Shown: in pieces, positions 1 through 11,700 of the stretch
Numbering within the stretch: the first letter of the stretch is position 1
Layout of the letters: every line of letters starts with the position of its first letter
Assembly (NCBI RefSeq): GCF_963678635.1
Contig: NC_087062.1
Location: forward strand, 22,856,370 to 22,920,369
DNA length: 64,000 nucleotides
From: Symsagittifera roscoffensis
Lineage: Eukaryota > Xenacoelomorpha > Acoela > Convolutidae
Reading direction: 5' to 3'
The notes under the pieces: generated by a model
What the model was told of the DNA's origin: nothing
The model's input: the letters and a program-made list of their open reading frames with translations, nothing else
The model's database searches: none
Translations under genes and position numbers: made by a program

Positions 1-176
1 TTTGTAGTGTCTTAACTAGGGGAATGATAGAATACACTCAACCAGGTGGCTCCTCGCTAGAAGCCCTTTGGTTTAGTATATTCTACTTTAAAACTGCAGC
101 AAAAAGAAAAAAAAACTGATTCCTCGAAAGGAGCCCTTTGGTTTCTGATTTACTACAAGGGGAGTATGTGCTTACT

Positions 177-907
177 TTATCGACTCTCGAGGAATGATCC
201 GCACTTGCAATCACTAGCTGAGGAGCACTCGTACACGTTTGGATGTCCTTGCTGTTCGAGTTCGATCGAGTAATGTTCGTAAAAAACTTTCGTTTTTAGT
301 ATCTTTCGAATTTGACTTATTCCCTTCTCGCTGAGGTGCACGCAGTCACGATCGGAAATATGCGTTTCTGAATACACGTGTTCGGCTAGCCCTCGGAAGT
401 CCAACGAGCTTGTTTTGATGCGTTTGCTAGTCTCTGGTTTACTGCTAGATGGCGAATCAACTCGTGGTCTTCAAAATTTTCGATTTCAGTTTCGGGTGGG
501 ATTCGGGGGGTTATACCGATTACGTACAACTTTTTTGCAACAGTTATCAACGTGTTTGCAAGGCTTTCGATTCGCTCAAATACTTCCTGTGGAGTAGCCA
601 CAGAGGGAAGGTATCCACTGTATAAGTCGTTTCCGCCGACAAATAAAACAATGATTTCGTATTTACCTTGTGGAGGGACAAATTGATATACGTTGTTTAC
701 AGTTGCTCCTGGTAACAATAGGATGTTGATATTCCCAAATGTCAGGTACCTGGCTTGGGAGTCTGCAATCTGGAGAGCTTTCTTTGGGGATGTTTTAAAC
801 AGGTGATATCTCATTGAAATCTTGTCTCTAAAATCCCCCCATTGGAGGCCTTCCACACAAGATTTTATACATTTCAGATGAAACACACTTTTTAATAAGT
901 TTATCAC
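177..907 (-). pseudogene. Broken SGNH-hydrolase-like ORF
   Basis: The minus strand reads from a Met at 907 down to a stop at 386, and the rest of the same protein continues in another frame from about 404 to 177. The signature blocks are in order: ADSQAR (the block I Ser), FVGGND (block III Gly-Gly-Asn-Asp) and, in the shifted frame, DRDCVHLS (the Asp-x-x-His block). All the catalytic positions are therefore present, but one small frameshift near 395-405 separates the Asp/His end from the rest. SGNH folds are esterases or lipases, and such domains are also found in invertebrate mobile elements. The sequence at about 890-920 recurs near 45110-45140 and 54235-54265, so this may be a piece of a transposon rather than a host gene. 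A sequencing error at the frameshift cannot be excluded. Confidence 0.55.
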
Positions 908-934
908 AACAATTAGGCTAAGTTCAATTTCGAG

Positions 935-1425
935 CGAGTACTGCGATCTAGTGACGCTCGTTATACAAAGTTTAAGGTTTTTAGGCTAATTTAATTCATG
1001 TTTTTAGGCTGAAAAAAACTGAATTTTACAATAACGAAATTTAGTTTTGGATATTTTTATTCAGTGCTTTCCAGACAAGAAAGGTTTGTCAAAAAATTAG
1101 AAAGTATGTATAGCGCTCGATTCGCACCACGCAGTAAAAACGGCACTATTTTGAGAGCAAGCAGGCTTATAAAATTAAGGTTAAACTGTTAAAACTAAAT
1201 ACTTTAGTTTTACTCAAATGAAATTAGTTACCCAGTTTTTTGGCCACTTTTTGGGAATAAAAATTTCAAAACGTTTCAGTTAACCCTCTGCAAAAGTTTG
1301 AACAAATAATTGAAATTTTTGAATTTATTTTTATTTTTTGTTTGAAAAATTTTTTTTTGTCAAATGCCCCTATTTTTTACTATGGAACTTTAAGGCTTTT
1401 GTTTAGGGGGTCTATCACAACAAAA
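935..1425. other. Unannotated AT-rich stretch
   Basis: I see no coding exon, RNA gene or clear repeat boundary here, only AT-rich sequence with T-runs. Confidence 0.4.
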
Positions 1426-1429
1426 ACAA

Positions 1430-1535
1430 AAGGTGACGCAATTTGAAAAACATTTTTTTATTTTAGGTTTTTTTAGTATTGCCGGAACATTCTGTGCTAC
1501 TTGCACAACAACCGACTATCCGTGTTTAACTAAAA
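1430..1535 (-). repeat. Remnant of the 'gttccgac' repeat family, reversed
   Basis: On the minus strand this reads a version of the start seen at 15827, 58272 and 59142 (...gtgcaagtagcacagaatgt, then ttccg). It is the end of the same ~600 bp element. The ORF covering it is repeat sequence, not a gene. Confidence 0.5.
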
Positions 1536-1809
1536 CAGGTCTGCTTGCCAACAGACTGCTAAAAAGTGTTGAATTCACGAATGTTTGCGGACTAAAAAAG
1601 AATCCTCTACCATATATTGCGGCATTGTCATTTTTTATTGAATCAATCTCAAAGTACCTGGTGAACCTAAACGTCAAAACTGAAACTCTTTCCTTTGCGA
1701 TAAGCAAGGGTATTGCAATCGGGTACCAGACTTCTTTCCCGCAAACAACTTTGTCCACAGGACTCGTGGTACCGTGGCTCATAATGAATTCAAATTTCGT
1801 AGTATCTCC

Positions 1810-1885
1810 CGCACACTTAGCCTTGAGGTAACGAATACGCCTGAGACGCCAAAGGTCTCGGGTTCGAATCTGACTAGGACCTGTT
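1810..1885 (+). repeat. tRNA-derived SINE head
   Basis: A tRNA-like stretch ends in a clear B-box (gggttcgaatctgac) about 40 bp after an A-box-like segment, and is followed by aggacctgttttttt. The stems do not pair well enough for a functional tRNA. Other SINE heads in the window share this layout. Confidence 0.5.
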
Positions 1886-2104
1886 TTTTTAAACGTTAAA
1901 TGTTCTTTCGTCTTAACTTATATCGACCTAGTGGACTCTTATTGCGTCGTTCGTGGATCTAGAAAAGTTTGTGTGCGTGAGTGTGCTCTGAGGGGAAAGA
2001 GACATAATTTTTTTATGTAGAATTTTTTTGAATCGTTTTCGACATGAAAGGTTTCTGCTCTGGTATTTTCGGCTTCGTTAATACATGATAATTATAAATT
2101 CAAA

Positions 2105-2266
2105 TTCAAACCATCCGGCGCATCTGGCGTAGAGGTGACTCAACTGCTTGAAGTCGCTTTTTTATAGACAAAAACGGTTTTTTGATTTTTTCAAAGTTTT
2201 TTCGATTTGATTTTAATCAAAGTTGTATCACAAGTGATGCGAAGCTCAGCTTCGCCTATGTGTTGA
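2105..2266 (+). repeat. SINE with conserved 3' hairpin (internally deleted)
   Basis: The head (accatccggcgcatctggcg) matches the SINE at 35590. The tail at 2239-2263 is the hairpin gcgaagctcagcttcgcc followed by tatgtgt, the tail that ends several SINEs in this window. The middle is shorter than in the 35590 copy. Confidence 0.5.
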
Positions 2267-2669
2267 AATGTGCGATCCTTGTTCCTTGGGGGACCAATCC
2301 ATAACGCAAAGTTCTTAGAAAATTGCTTTAGATGGTTTTAATTGTTTTCTTATTCGTCTATTAAACCAAAGTATGGAGCTTCTACTATAGACACTAATGT
2401 TTCAGGCTCGCAAACATTCCTATTTTTGCATCATTTTCAATAACTTTTCAGGGTTTTCAAAGTCGACAAATATTCTTGAGCAATTTTTGGCTGTCAATTT
2501 GTTTCATCAAGTATAGCTGCCTGTTGCTAGAAAGTTTATAGAAAGTTAGATAATGTAAGCATATATGGCTCGAAATATGGCTCGATAATTTAAACACGAA
2601 AATATTATACCTTAAAATGTTCAATCTATTAGTTCCTTAATGAAAATTCCCACATTCTTCGAATTAAAT

Positions 2670-2910
2670 TTATTCGTTGAAAAATTTTTCAAGAAGTGCC
2701 CAAAAACGGCTTTTTGACAGTTTTTCAAAAATTTGCCTGCGGCGCAGAAAATTTTGCCAAAATAGGGGTAAAACATTGCTTTGGGAGAATGGGAGAGCTC
2801 GAAAAATCAATTTGGTCGACCTTAAAAAAAAGGTTAAAATTTTCGAATTTTTTTTTGAAAATCCGCACCCCCCTCGAGAAAATCCTAGATCCGCCCCTGT
2901 TGAACATGTT
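2670..2910. repeat. Dispersed repeat (gcgccgcag / gatccgcccc family)
   Basis: Segments such as gcctgcggcgcagaaaattt, gggagagctcg and the ending cctagatccgcccctgtt recur, rearranged, at 29860-30160, 44460-44930 and 53590-54050. The overlapping ORFs on both strands are frames of this repeat. Confidence 0.5.
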
Positions 2911-3038
2911 AGGTTGTCAATTTTTGTGTTCTTTAGAATAACAGTCAATTAAGTTAGTCAGTCAGATAGTTGCTGAAAACCGACTCCGTGTTTTTTGATT
3001 TCGTAATTAAAGAAATTTTGCATAGCGGAAATTATTTG

Positions 3039-3461
3039 GGCTCTTTTCCAGTTCCCGCCTCCTTTCAAAATACCTAGTTTTATGTTTGTTTTAAGTGTTA
3101 TTACGGCTAAATGCGTGATGTTACGATGTAAAGTATGAAGAACATGGCTTTTTCTTTTCCCCCCACCTCACACAAGCATCAATTTTATGGTTTTAGGAGT
3201 GGTTTTACAAAGTTGATTATGAAGATCAAATATGTTTGCCATGGCCTAATTTCTGCATGATAATTTTCATGACAATCGGACAAGGTGATCAGTAATTTCA
3301 ATTATAAACATGTGCAGGAGGGGGAAAAGGAAAAAGAGCCGAACAAATCTGTTCACAGTTGTCGATTTGTTCACCATGTCAAATTTCATTGCATTATGAC
3401 AATGTTAAATTGACTTTTCAAATTGAATTGGAAAGGAGGGAGGGGGAACTGGAAAAGAGCC
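3039..3461. mobile_element. hAT-like MITE with a second MITE nested inside
   Basis: The termini are inverted repeats, ggctcttttccagttccc at the left and gggaactggaaaagagcc (with one extra g) at the right. They are flanked by an exact 8-bp direct repeat, attatttg, at 3031-3038 and 3462-3469, which is the hAT-type duplication length. A second element fills 3146-3340. There is no transposase ORF. A copy lacking the inner insert lies at about 27730-27945. Confidence 0.75.
3146..3340. mobile_element. Inner MITE (ggctttttc...aaaaagagcc)
   Basis: This is about 195 bp bounded by ggctttttcttttcccccc and its near inverse ending aaaaagagcc. The flanks repeat gaaca on both sides. The reverse complement of 27815-27850 reads straight through gaagaacaaatctg, which is the uninterrupted site. 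A free-standing relative with a perfect 8-bp target duplication lies at 28193-28410. Confidence 0.75.
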
Positions 3462-3787
3462 ATTATTTGTTGCCATTTAGTTCTTGATTTTCTACTTGAA
3501 AGTGTTTTGGGATATTAAAATCGGTTCAAATTTCAAATATTAAAATCGGTTCAAGTTTTTTCATGAACCTGTTTCCGTTAGAATTGTATATTATATGTTA
3601 ACTCATCGTTAAGAAGCAGTTTGAGTTGCTGTCGGTCCGTTAATAGGGTTTTAGTGATGAAAATTGTAACTAAGATAAGCTGCATTAGGAAAAAAGTTCA
3701 GAATAGCTATTTCTTTTGATCTATTTCCAAGAATAGTAGTTAAATCGAATTATGTCTAAATTTTACATCATATTTGTCAATATTTGT

Positions 3788-4996
3788 CTATTCCCCTGTA
3801 AACATTTTGATGTTGTCCGGAAGAAGGTCCAAGAATTCGCAGACTGCCTTTGGTTCCGAAGGCAATTCGTCCAGAAGATCCTCGACAAATATGACGATGA
3901 TCTCAATTCCCTTTCGCTTGAAGTCCTCCAAATCGTCTTTTGAATCCCGAGAAAACAGTTCTCGTTTCTCCGTTATGAAGCAGAGACCTCGCTTGACTCC
4001 GATTTTGAAACACTGGCCGGCCATCAGGCAAATCAAATCGACATACCCGTTATCATTGATTTCATCACTGTTTCTAATCTGCACATAAGTATGCAAATTG
4101 TCGTCCTTTTTCATGACGCACGAAGCGTAATGGGGCCTCAGTTTTGCATCGTCGATTTCATAATTGGGTCTAGTAGTCTTGAGTAAAGTGACAACCAATC
4201 CTGCGAAGTGCGCTAGCGTGTCTTTTGGCTCCAAATCAAGATGGGCACTCAAGTTATGATCTTTCGGTGACCGGAAGACTTTGATTAGCGACACCAAGGA
4301 ATGTCTAATTGCCAAGTGAGTCTTCTCGAGAGCTTTCTCGGTGAATGCAAGGTTGTCTTGCAGCATTCTGAGCTGAGAGTTAACTCCTTGAATCTGATTC
4401 TCAAGTTTCAAGACAAGGAAACTTGATTTCTTGGATGAAATCGGCTCGAAGTCGCTAAGTTCGGCGTCCGAAGCTAACAGCGCTGAAACCCTGGATCCAT
4501 TACTTAGCCCGCGAGTGTCGAATCGTCCAATAGGAGGCTTAGAATCGAAGAGCCCCTCATACAATCTGTCATGGTCTTTTTCGAAGACATCGCGAATGTC
4601 TTCAATTTCAGTGATTCGCTTCTTAAGGCGCTTTCGCTTCTTGAGCAAATCTTTCGCTCTGTCTTCTAAATCTCCAAGCACTTTCCAAAGTTCTTCGATT
4701 TGCTTTGTGAAGTCCTTGGCGTTATTTTTGCCTTTTTTGGAGATGAACTCAATTATATCTGCGAGGGTTTCAAGAGGACTATCCGAAGAGAATTGAGGTA
4801 ACGGTTGATGTGTAAGGGACAGAGTTCTATGTGTTTTGTTGAATGAGAAAATTTTCTCATCATCGTCGTTGAAAATGTCATCATTCTCAAAGTTTTCTTG
4901 TTGTGAGCCTGATCTTGAGAAAATTTTCTCGGTATCAGGAAAAACATCAGCTGGGTCTAAAACCGATGCCCGTTTTGAAGAAGCGGCTGAAGCCAT
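3788..4996 (-). CDS. Intronless gene for a 402-residue coiled-coil protein, function unknown
   Basis: This is one uninterrupted ORF of 402 residues, GC-richer than its surroundings, with an A at -3 of the start codon. Residues 1-75 are acidic, low-complexity and probably disordered, and contain the motif EKIFS twice (near 23-27 and 47-51). A strongly charged coiled coil runs from about 95 to 140 (IEELWKVLGDLEDRAKDLL, then a KKRKRLKKR patch) and a second from about 192 to 240. The C-terminal ~110 residues look globular, with alternating beta-like segments (GYVDLICLMAG, IEIIVIFVEDLL). There are no membrane segments and no signal peptide. I recognise no family. It starts about 720 bp from the mannosidase start on the opposite strand. 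Lack of introns, in a region where the other genes have them, could mean an old retrocopy or a single-exon gene; the intact frame argues for function. Confidence 0.8.
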   Translation of the reverse strand: MASAASSKRASVLDPADVFPDTEKIFSRSGSQQENFENDDIFNDDDEKIFSFNKTHRTLSLTHQPLPQFSSDSPLETLADIIEFISKKGKNNAKDFTKQIEELWKVLGDLEDRAKDLLKKRKRLKKRITEIEDIRDVFEKDHDRLYEGLFDSKPPIGRFDTRGLSNGSRVSALLASDAELSDFEPISSKKSSFLVLKLENQIQGVNSQLRMLQDNLAFTEKALEKTHLAIRHSLVSLIKVFRSPKDHNLSAHLDLEPKDTLAHFAGLVVTLLKTTRPNYEIDDAKLRPHYASCVMKKDDNLHTYVQIRNSDEINDNGYVDLICLMAGQCFKIGVKRGLCFITEKRELFSRDSKDDLEDFKRKGIEIIVIFVEDLLDELPSEPKAVCEFLDLLPDNIKMFTGE

Positions 4997-5720
4997 ATTT
5001 GGAGTTTTTTTAAATCTAAAAGATAGAAACGGTCTGAATATTTTATTGTGTGATAGAAATGCTCTTTTTGTGCGTTACATTGAGTACAAACGCAGCTTCA
5101 AGAGAAGATTGGTGTTTTCTCCACGTGCGAAATTACTTTTGACGTTTGTATACGGAGTAGTTCGTATGAATAACAGTTGGTGAATTGAAAGATGGCTGAG
5201 AGAAAAACTTGCTGAAAGGTGTTTTGAACGGACTTAATTTTGACTGGATTTTGCTGTATTAATTCACGTTGAATTCCCTGACACATGATATCTTTTTGGA
5301 TTTTGATCAGTTTATTTTTCGGCTAAATGAGGAAAGCTTCATCAGATTTTACGTTCCATGAACCAAATTGATCTGGAACTCCAATATTGAGAAAAAATTT
5401 TGGCGGTAGATTGTAAGAATTGTGTTACTAAAAAGGTCATTTTGTGTGTGAGTACAAAAGGCCAATGAAAAAGCATTCTAGTGATACTAATCATTCGGCG
5501 ACTGGGTAAATAACCAACCACATCTACTATTTATTCACTACTGGGATATTTTGAACCTTTGGAGAATTGATATTTGACGCTTTTGTGAGTGAGTTTTGAA
5601 ACTTATTGGCAGTTATAACTTTTTTTAGTTTATTAATGCGCAACATAATGGCAAACTTGTCTTAATGAATCTTGAGTACTCGTGAGAGAAGAAGAGGAAG
5701 AAGAAGTCTTGGGTGGAATA
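4997..5720. promoter_or_regulatory. Candidate bidirectional promoter region
   Basis: Two genes point away from each other across this 724 bp gap. It should hold both 5' UTRs and the core promoter elements. I see no convincing TATA box placed for either gene. The part nearest 5721 is purine-rich (gagaagaagaggaagaagaag). Confidence 0.4.
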
Positions 5721-5783
5721 ATGGCGGCTGTCAGAATAGGCAGCAGTGCCGTGCCTATCTTCATACCCGAACAGGCTCTGCAG
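5721..5783 (+). CDS. MAN1B1: Mannosidase exon 1 (start exon)
   Basis: ATG with A at -3; 21 codons ending CAG|gtttgt in phase 0. It joins in frame to 11129, the exon with the basic tail and membrane segment. This is the least certain exon because the cytosolic tail is poorly conserved. Confidence 0.65.
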
Positions 5784-8700
5784 GTTTGTAGATTAGAAGG
5801 TTTAGTTACATTCTAAAATGGTCGAGAGCTGAGCAATGTCATGTAAGATGTTGTGAATTTTGGATCTGAACTGATGAACTGAACGAATATCTGTTTCTGT
5901 AGTTTTCCTGTAACTAATTGAGACACAGGCTAATTTTTGACATTGATAGATGAAACCATTTGAAAAGATCTAGTTTGATCAAAAGAAAATTTTAAATATA
6001 AAGGAGTTTAAAAGGTTATTCAAACACAAAATAAGATTGTGAAGATTTTTTGCTGCTAAATTTAGCCTGAATTTTAAACAATGGTTTTGTCACCGATCTT
6101 TTTCTTATCTAGGATTCACTATTTTGAAGCATAATGAACAAATTCTGAAAAAGAAATTGTTAATCGATCGTTTGTTCTCGTATGGTTTACGAAAAATTAG
6201 TTAAACTCAGGTACCAGAAAAAGTAACGGGGTTGATTGAGTGATATCACATTTAAGCTCTTTCAATCGTGATTCGCATGGCAATAAAAAGTTTTCTCAGT
6301 GTCGAGAAAAACCGGTTTGAAATTTTTTGATTTTCAGTGTAATTTCGAGCAAGTAAGTTTTAAGCTTTTATTTAAGCCCAAACAGCGCTTCCTCGGCAAT
6401 AATGTGTTTTATCGAAGTCTGAAAAAATGTGTTATGACGTTTTTTATTCATTTTTTGTCAACAACTGTAGTCCATTATGCTTTTCATGCTACGAGCTAGT
6501 CTTTTTTCTCTCATCATGCCACGCACAAAAAGCGACACAAACTTACGAATTTAAAAATATGTAATTATATCAAATATTCTGAAGTTGAGTAAGTTTAATC
6601 GTTAGTAATACATATGGAATTTGTTTTCACAGGTAATCTTTGTTTTCACAGCTAGTGTCTTGTAATCTTGAACTAGGTTTTTTTCATTTAACAACTTAGA
6701 CTTGAAATCTTAAAAATATGAACTTTCTGAATTATGAAACTTGGAGAAAGGCCTGGAAACAGCATATAATATTAGCCATTCAGACAGCTGGCTGTTTAGT
6801 GTGAAGGTAAAGTGCTTGGTTAAAGGTCCTAAGGTCTGGGGTTGATTACCGGTCTGACTTTTTTCTGCTATGTATTTATGAACTTATTGGGGCGTCGTCT
6901 CAATTCTTGTCGGCTTAGTTGCGTTCTGTTATTTTCTCTAACTATCAATTTAATTTCATTTGATTGTGGTTTCTGACCATTGTGAATAGAACAATCGAGC
7001 TTGGAATCATAATTTTTGTCGATGATTTTTTGGTTTTCTTGTTTTCGATTGTGAGCTTAAATTCAGTCAGTTTAATTTTAAACAAGAATTTTATAGGCAT
7101 ATATGGTTTCTTGTGCTAAAACACTGACAGACTAGGAACATTTAGATTTTTACGTAAATAAATTTTGGCGGTAGATTTTTGACGTTAGATTTTTTCAAGT
7201 AAAGATTCAACTGATTTTTCGAACTTTCGTGCTTCGGTTCAAAATTTGTCGGCAGAATTCTGATGTAAACTTCTAATTTTCTCATATTTCCAATGGAATT
7301 GTTGAGTACTCTTTAATTAACAGGGCGAGTTTTTCATGGAAAACCTCGACAGAAATTTAAAGAAAATGATATTCTTAAATGCTTTAGATTTTGTGACCAG
7401 CGAAAATTGGCTCGGAAAGTCAAAAACTTTTATAATGCTTAAGAAAATTTTGGTAGTTTTTTTCCCGTCTTAATGGGCGTCTATCCAAGTTTTGTCTGCG
7501 TAAATACTGCCCGGTAAGTTCTCTAAATTATGTTTGTTTTCCCCGTAAGGTTCTCATTTCATTCAATCCGTTTGAGATAAACGTCTAAAAAGTTATGGGT
7601 TAGGTTTTTGCGATATTTGTGTGTATTTTTGGGTTATATAGCAGTATTTAGACAACCGCGTATTCTGCGTTTCAACCAATCAGAATCGAGACAAACAAGA
7701 AATTAATAAAATAATTATTATTTTTTTTTGTATTATTTATGTCTTTTCTCGATTCTGATTGGTTCATACAGTACTTGTCTAAATACTGACGAGTATGAAT
7801 ACGCGGTTGTCTAAATACTGGCTGCACTCCGTATTTTTGTCTCTGATATTCGATAGTTGATAAATATTCAAAATATATAAATGTTTGTTTTTGGTTTCCT
7901 TGATCTCATTGAAACTTTTAACTGTCTGTCGGCTATGTTGTTTTTGTTATTACCTCGCCTTTTTTGACACAATATGAATAATAATTTTATCGTAAAGTTA
8001 CATGCAACGATTATGAATCTCAACTGAACTAGTTTTTGTTTAGCGCGCTACTTACTCGTGCAAAAATGTTGTTTTATACTTCAAAGTAAAACTATCGCAG
8101 TGTATACTTTATGCTGTCAGAAACTAATGCTTTCAAATCTGAATATTTCAATCTGAGATTTGTTACAATTATAACTTCAACGCTGAATGATTTTACAAGG
8201 AACAATCTCTTCATCATTTTTTGTCACTTTTGGATGAGTTTTGGACTCGGCGTTGGTTAAACAAACAAAAGCCATAGACTTGGCTGAAATTTTGCAATGA
8301 AACATTTGGAAGATGTTCTTTTTGTCAGTTCTGTTTTTGCCAAAAAATTAACTTGGTTAACAACTCATTGCTTTTTTCATTAGTCCTTAGTGTTTCTTGA
8401 AGAGGTTCAATTAATTACAGATTTAAAATTTTTTGGCATTGCTTTTTTTTTACAAAGGCGAACTTACAAGCGTTGTGTTATCAGATTTTTCCTAACAGCG
8501 TATTGTGTTTTCTGCGTCAAATCTTATGAGTTAGCGAGTGTTTCTAACTCTAGCCGCTTTCTCAAAGCGCCTTTTGTTGCTGCGTGATGCCTAGGATAAA
8601 ATTTTTAAAATTTACATGAAACGAACAAGGCTCTTCGGTTGCGACAACAGTCTTTTGGGCGAGAGGTACCGAGAAGTTCAAGTACCGTAGTATCCGAGGT

Positions 8701-11700
8701 AATAAATAGTATAAAATATTCGTTATTGTTGATTTCCTTTCAAAGTTAAAGTTAAAGTTGATTTCCTTTCAAAGAATTTTTCATACAAGCGAGTTTGCGA
8801 TCATAGTGTTATAACGTTCCAACTCACAAATAAAAATTCTTTATTTGGTAATACTTTTATTGCATTAGTTTTGGCAAGCATGCGTTAACCACTTTATCAG
8901 TGGCTGGTGTTTATTTTCTGTACGCGTCTGTGGCATAGTTGTGTAGGGCAGTCGTTTTGACTGCTTGGATGTCCGAGAATTGAGTCTCGTTTTTTTTTCT
9001 TGATTTTGCGAATTGAAGCTTCGCCTCTTTCTTTTGCGTTTGTTTTGCTTGTGTTTGCGAAATGCAGCTTCACCTCGCAAAAGAAAGAGGTGAAGCTGCT
9101 TTTTGCGAGTTAATTCTTTTCAAACTCAGTGAGTTTGAAAGATGATTCTTCAGTAAATAAACTATTTGAGCTCTGTCAAACCGCAAATGACCAATTTGAC
9201 GCCATGAAAAGGATACAGTTTGACTATTCATAAATGTAGTACTGTAAGTATGTGCTGACGAAAACTCCAGTGTTAGCATAATCCGTTATTCGAACGTGTT
9301 ATTTGACTGTAAATTATACTTACGAATTATCTGTATAAATTAAAAGGACGTTCAAAAAGAGTTCTAGGTAGATATTTTAGATAAAAAAATAATTTAATGC
9401 AATATATAATCAAGACAATCTATTATCTATTATATATTTAAATGCGGGCTTCAGTATCTCGCCATGTTTAAGCTTTTTCAACGTATTATTTTTGCATGTT
9501 TAAGCTATATCGTATATTGCAATGGTTAAGATTTTTCGATTTCCCAATTTGATTTAAGTGGTTATTTTACCGAGTTCAAATTAAGCAACCCAATATCGAA
9601 TTAGGGGTTGCGCATTTGGCGTCCAATTTTGAATGCCCGAATCATTTTAGTTAACGAGATAAGACGATTTTTGAGATTTTTTCAAAAATTTCAAATAATT
9701 TACAAAACCTGAAGTTCCCAACCCTGTTGTTGGGTGCTGGCAGAGTACTCTAAGGAGCTACAAATCTTGCCTCCAAATATGATAGTTCAAATCCTTGTAG
9801 TTTTTGAGATATGACGTTTTTTGTTCTTTTTTCAAAAAACTTTCAGAAAACATATTAATTTATTTTCGCAAAATTTGAAATTCCGAACCCTGTAGTTGGG
9901 GTTGTCAGAGTAATCTCAAAGATTGAGAATCTATCCTCCAAATATGACTGCTCAGTTCTTTGTAGTTTTCGAGATAAAACGTTTTTGTGATTTTTTTCAA
10001 AAATTTTCAGAAAACTTAAATTATTATTATTTTTAAAAAATCTGAAATTCCCCACCCTGTAGTTAGGTACTGCCAGAGTACTATCAACCATCGCGAGTCT
10101 TGCCTCCAAATACGACTGCTCAAATCCTTGTAGTTTTCGAGATAAGATATGATGTTTTTTAAAATTTTTTCAAAAATTTTCAGAATATTTTAATTTATTA
10201 TTTCTGAAAATTTGAAATTCCCAACTTTGTAGTTGGGTGCTGTCAGAGTACTCTAAGGAGTTAAAATCTTGTCTTTAAATATGACTGTTCAAATTCTTGT
10301 AGTTTTGGAGATATGGCGTTTTTTGTGATTTTTTCAAAATTTTCAGAAAGTTTAAATTAATTATTTTTCAAAATTTGAAATTCGCAATGCTATAGTTCGG
10401 TGTTGTCAGGGTACTCTAAAGAGTTGCAAATCTTTCCACATGCGACTGCTCAAATGCGTTTAGTTTCCGAGATGTGACGTTTTTTGATTTTTCAAAATTT
10501 CTCAAAGAACTTATCTACAAAGAAATTTAAAAAATTTGAAACTACTAACTTGATGAAGATACAACCTTATTGTCAGCGTACACCCAGGCGTCTCAAATCT
10601 TGCCTCTTAATTTGAATGCTCAAATCCTTGTAGTTTCCGAGATAAGACATTTTTTTCATTTTTTTTCGGGAAACTTAGGTTTAAAAAAATTCACAAAATT
10701 TTGGATTCCTAACCCTTTAGTAGGGTGCTCTCAGGGACTCTCAGTGGTTGCAAATCTGGCCTCCAATTTTCTCCAGAGTCCCATTAAGTTTTCGAGATGA
10801 CGCTTTTAAAATGGGAATTTGAAAAAATTCAAAAGTTCCAAATTACCAACCCTGTATTTGGGTGCAGTCAGAGTACACTAAAAGTTTGCAGATGTTGTTT
10901 CCAATATATGCGGTTTTTCATGATTTGTCGAAAAATTTCGAAGGTGCGTTAAACGCTAGTTATATTTGTTTCCACAACAATTTTCTAAGTGTTTTCGATT
11001 AGTACAGTTTTCTGAATATTGGATTATTTTTTATTTTCTAAATTACTCAGAAGTGTAAGAAATACTCTTGTCTTATGTTCTCTAGTTAAATTTTTTCGCA
11101 AAGTAACTTTCATTCACGATTATTTCAGTCTCCGAAGAAGGAAGGGTCCACGCTATTTTCATCCACGTGTAAGTGCTGCGCCCAAAAATGTCTCCCAAGA
11201 AGAACCAGAGCCAGGCGCAAACTGATTCTAGCTGTCTTAGTTATGCTTTTTGTCCTGTCAATTTTACCATTTCTGTTTCTGACTTTACTGACAAATAAAA
11301 TTGGCCAGCAGACATCTTTGTCGAAGAAAGACGAATTGTCTGCAGAAATCAGGGAGGAGACATATTCTGATGCTCTTCAACAGAGTGAAGAACAGAACGA
11401 AAATCAGAAAAATATATTGTCAGCTGCTAATTCGCAACAGGTAATAACTCAGTGCTAAATGCCTTAGTTTGTGAGTTTTTGAACAAAAACCACTGGACAG
11501 AAAATTTTGAATTCAAACTGATAAGTAAACTACTTTATTGTGTTTAGACCGCGGAGCTCAAGAAATTAGTCACATTCATTTCGCAATCATCACAAAGTAA
11601 GTGTGGACGTTTTTCTTTGTTTCTCGGTTTTTTTTCTTCAGATATTAGATACATTAATCAGCACCTGCCTTGTAAGTATCAAGTTGTCAGTAAACTTAAA

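Noticed and set aside
3788-4130. PD-(D/E)XK nuclease fold in the C-terminus of the coiled-coil protein
   Set aside because: The beta-like GYVDLICLMAG followed by FKIGVK recalls the core, but the acidic residue of the (D/E)XK motif is missing, so the case is too weak.
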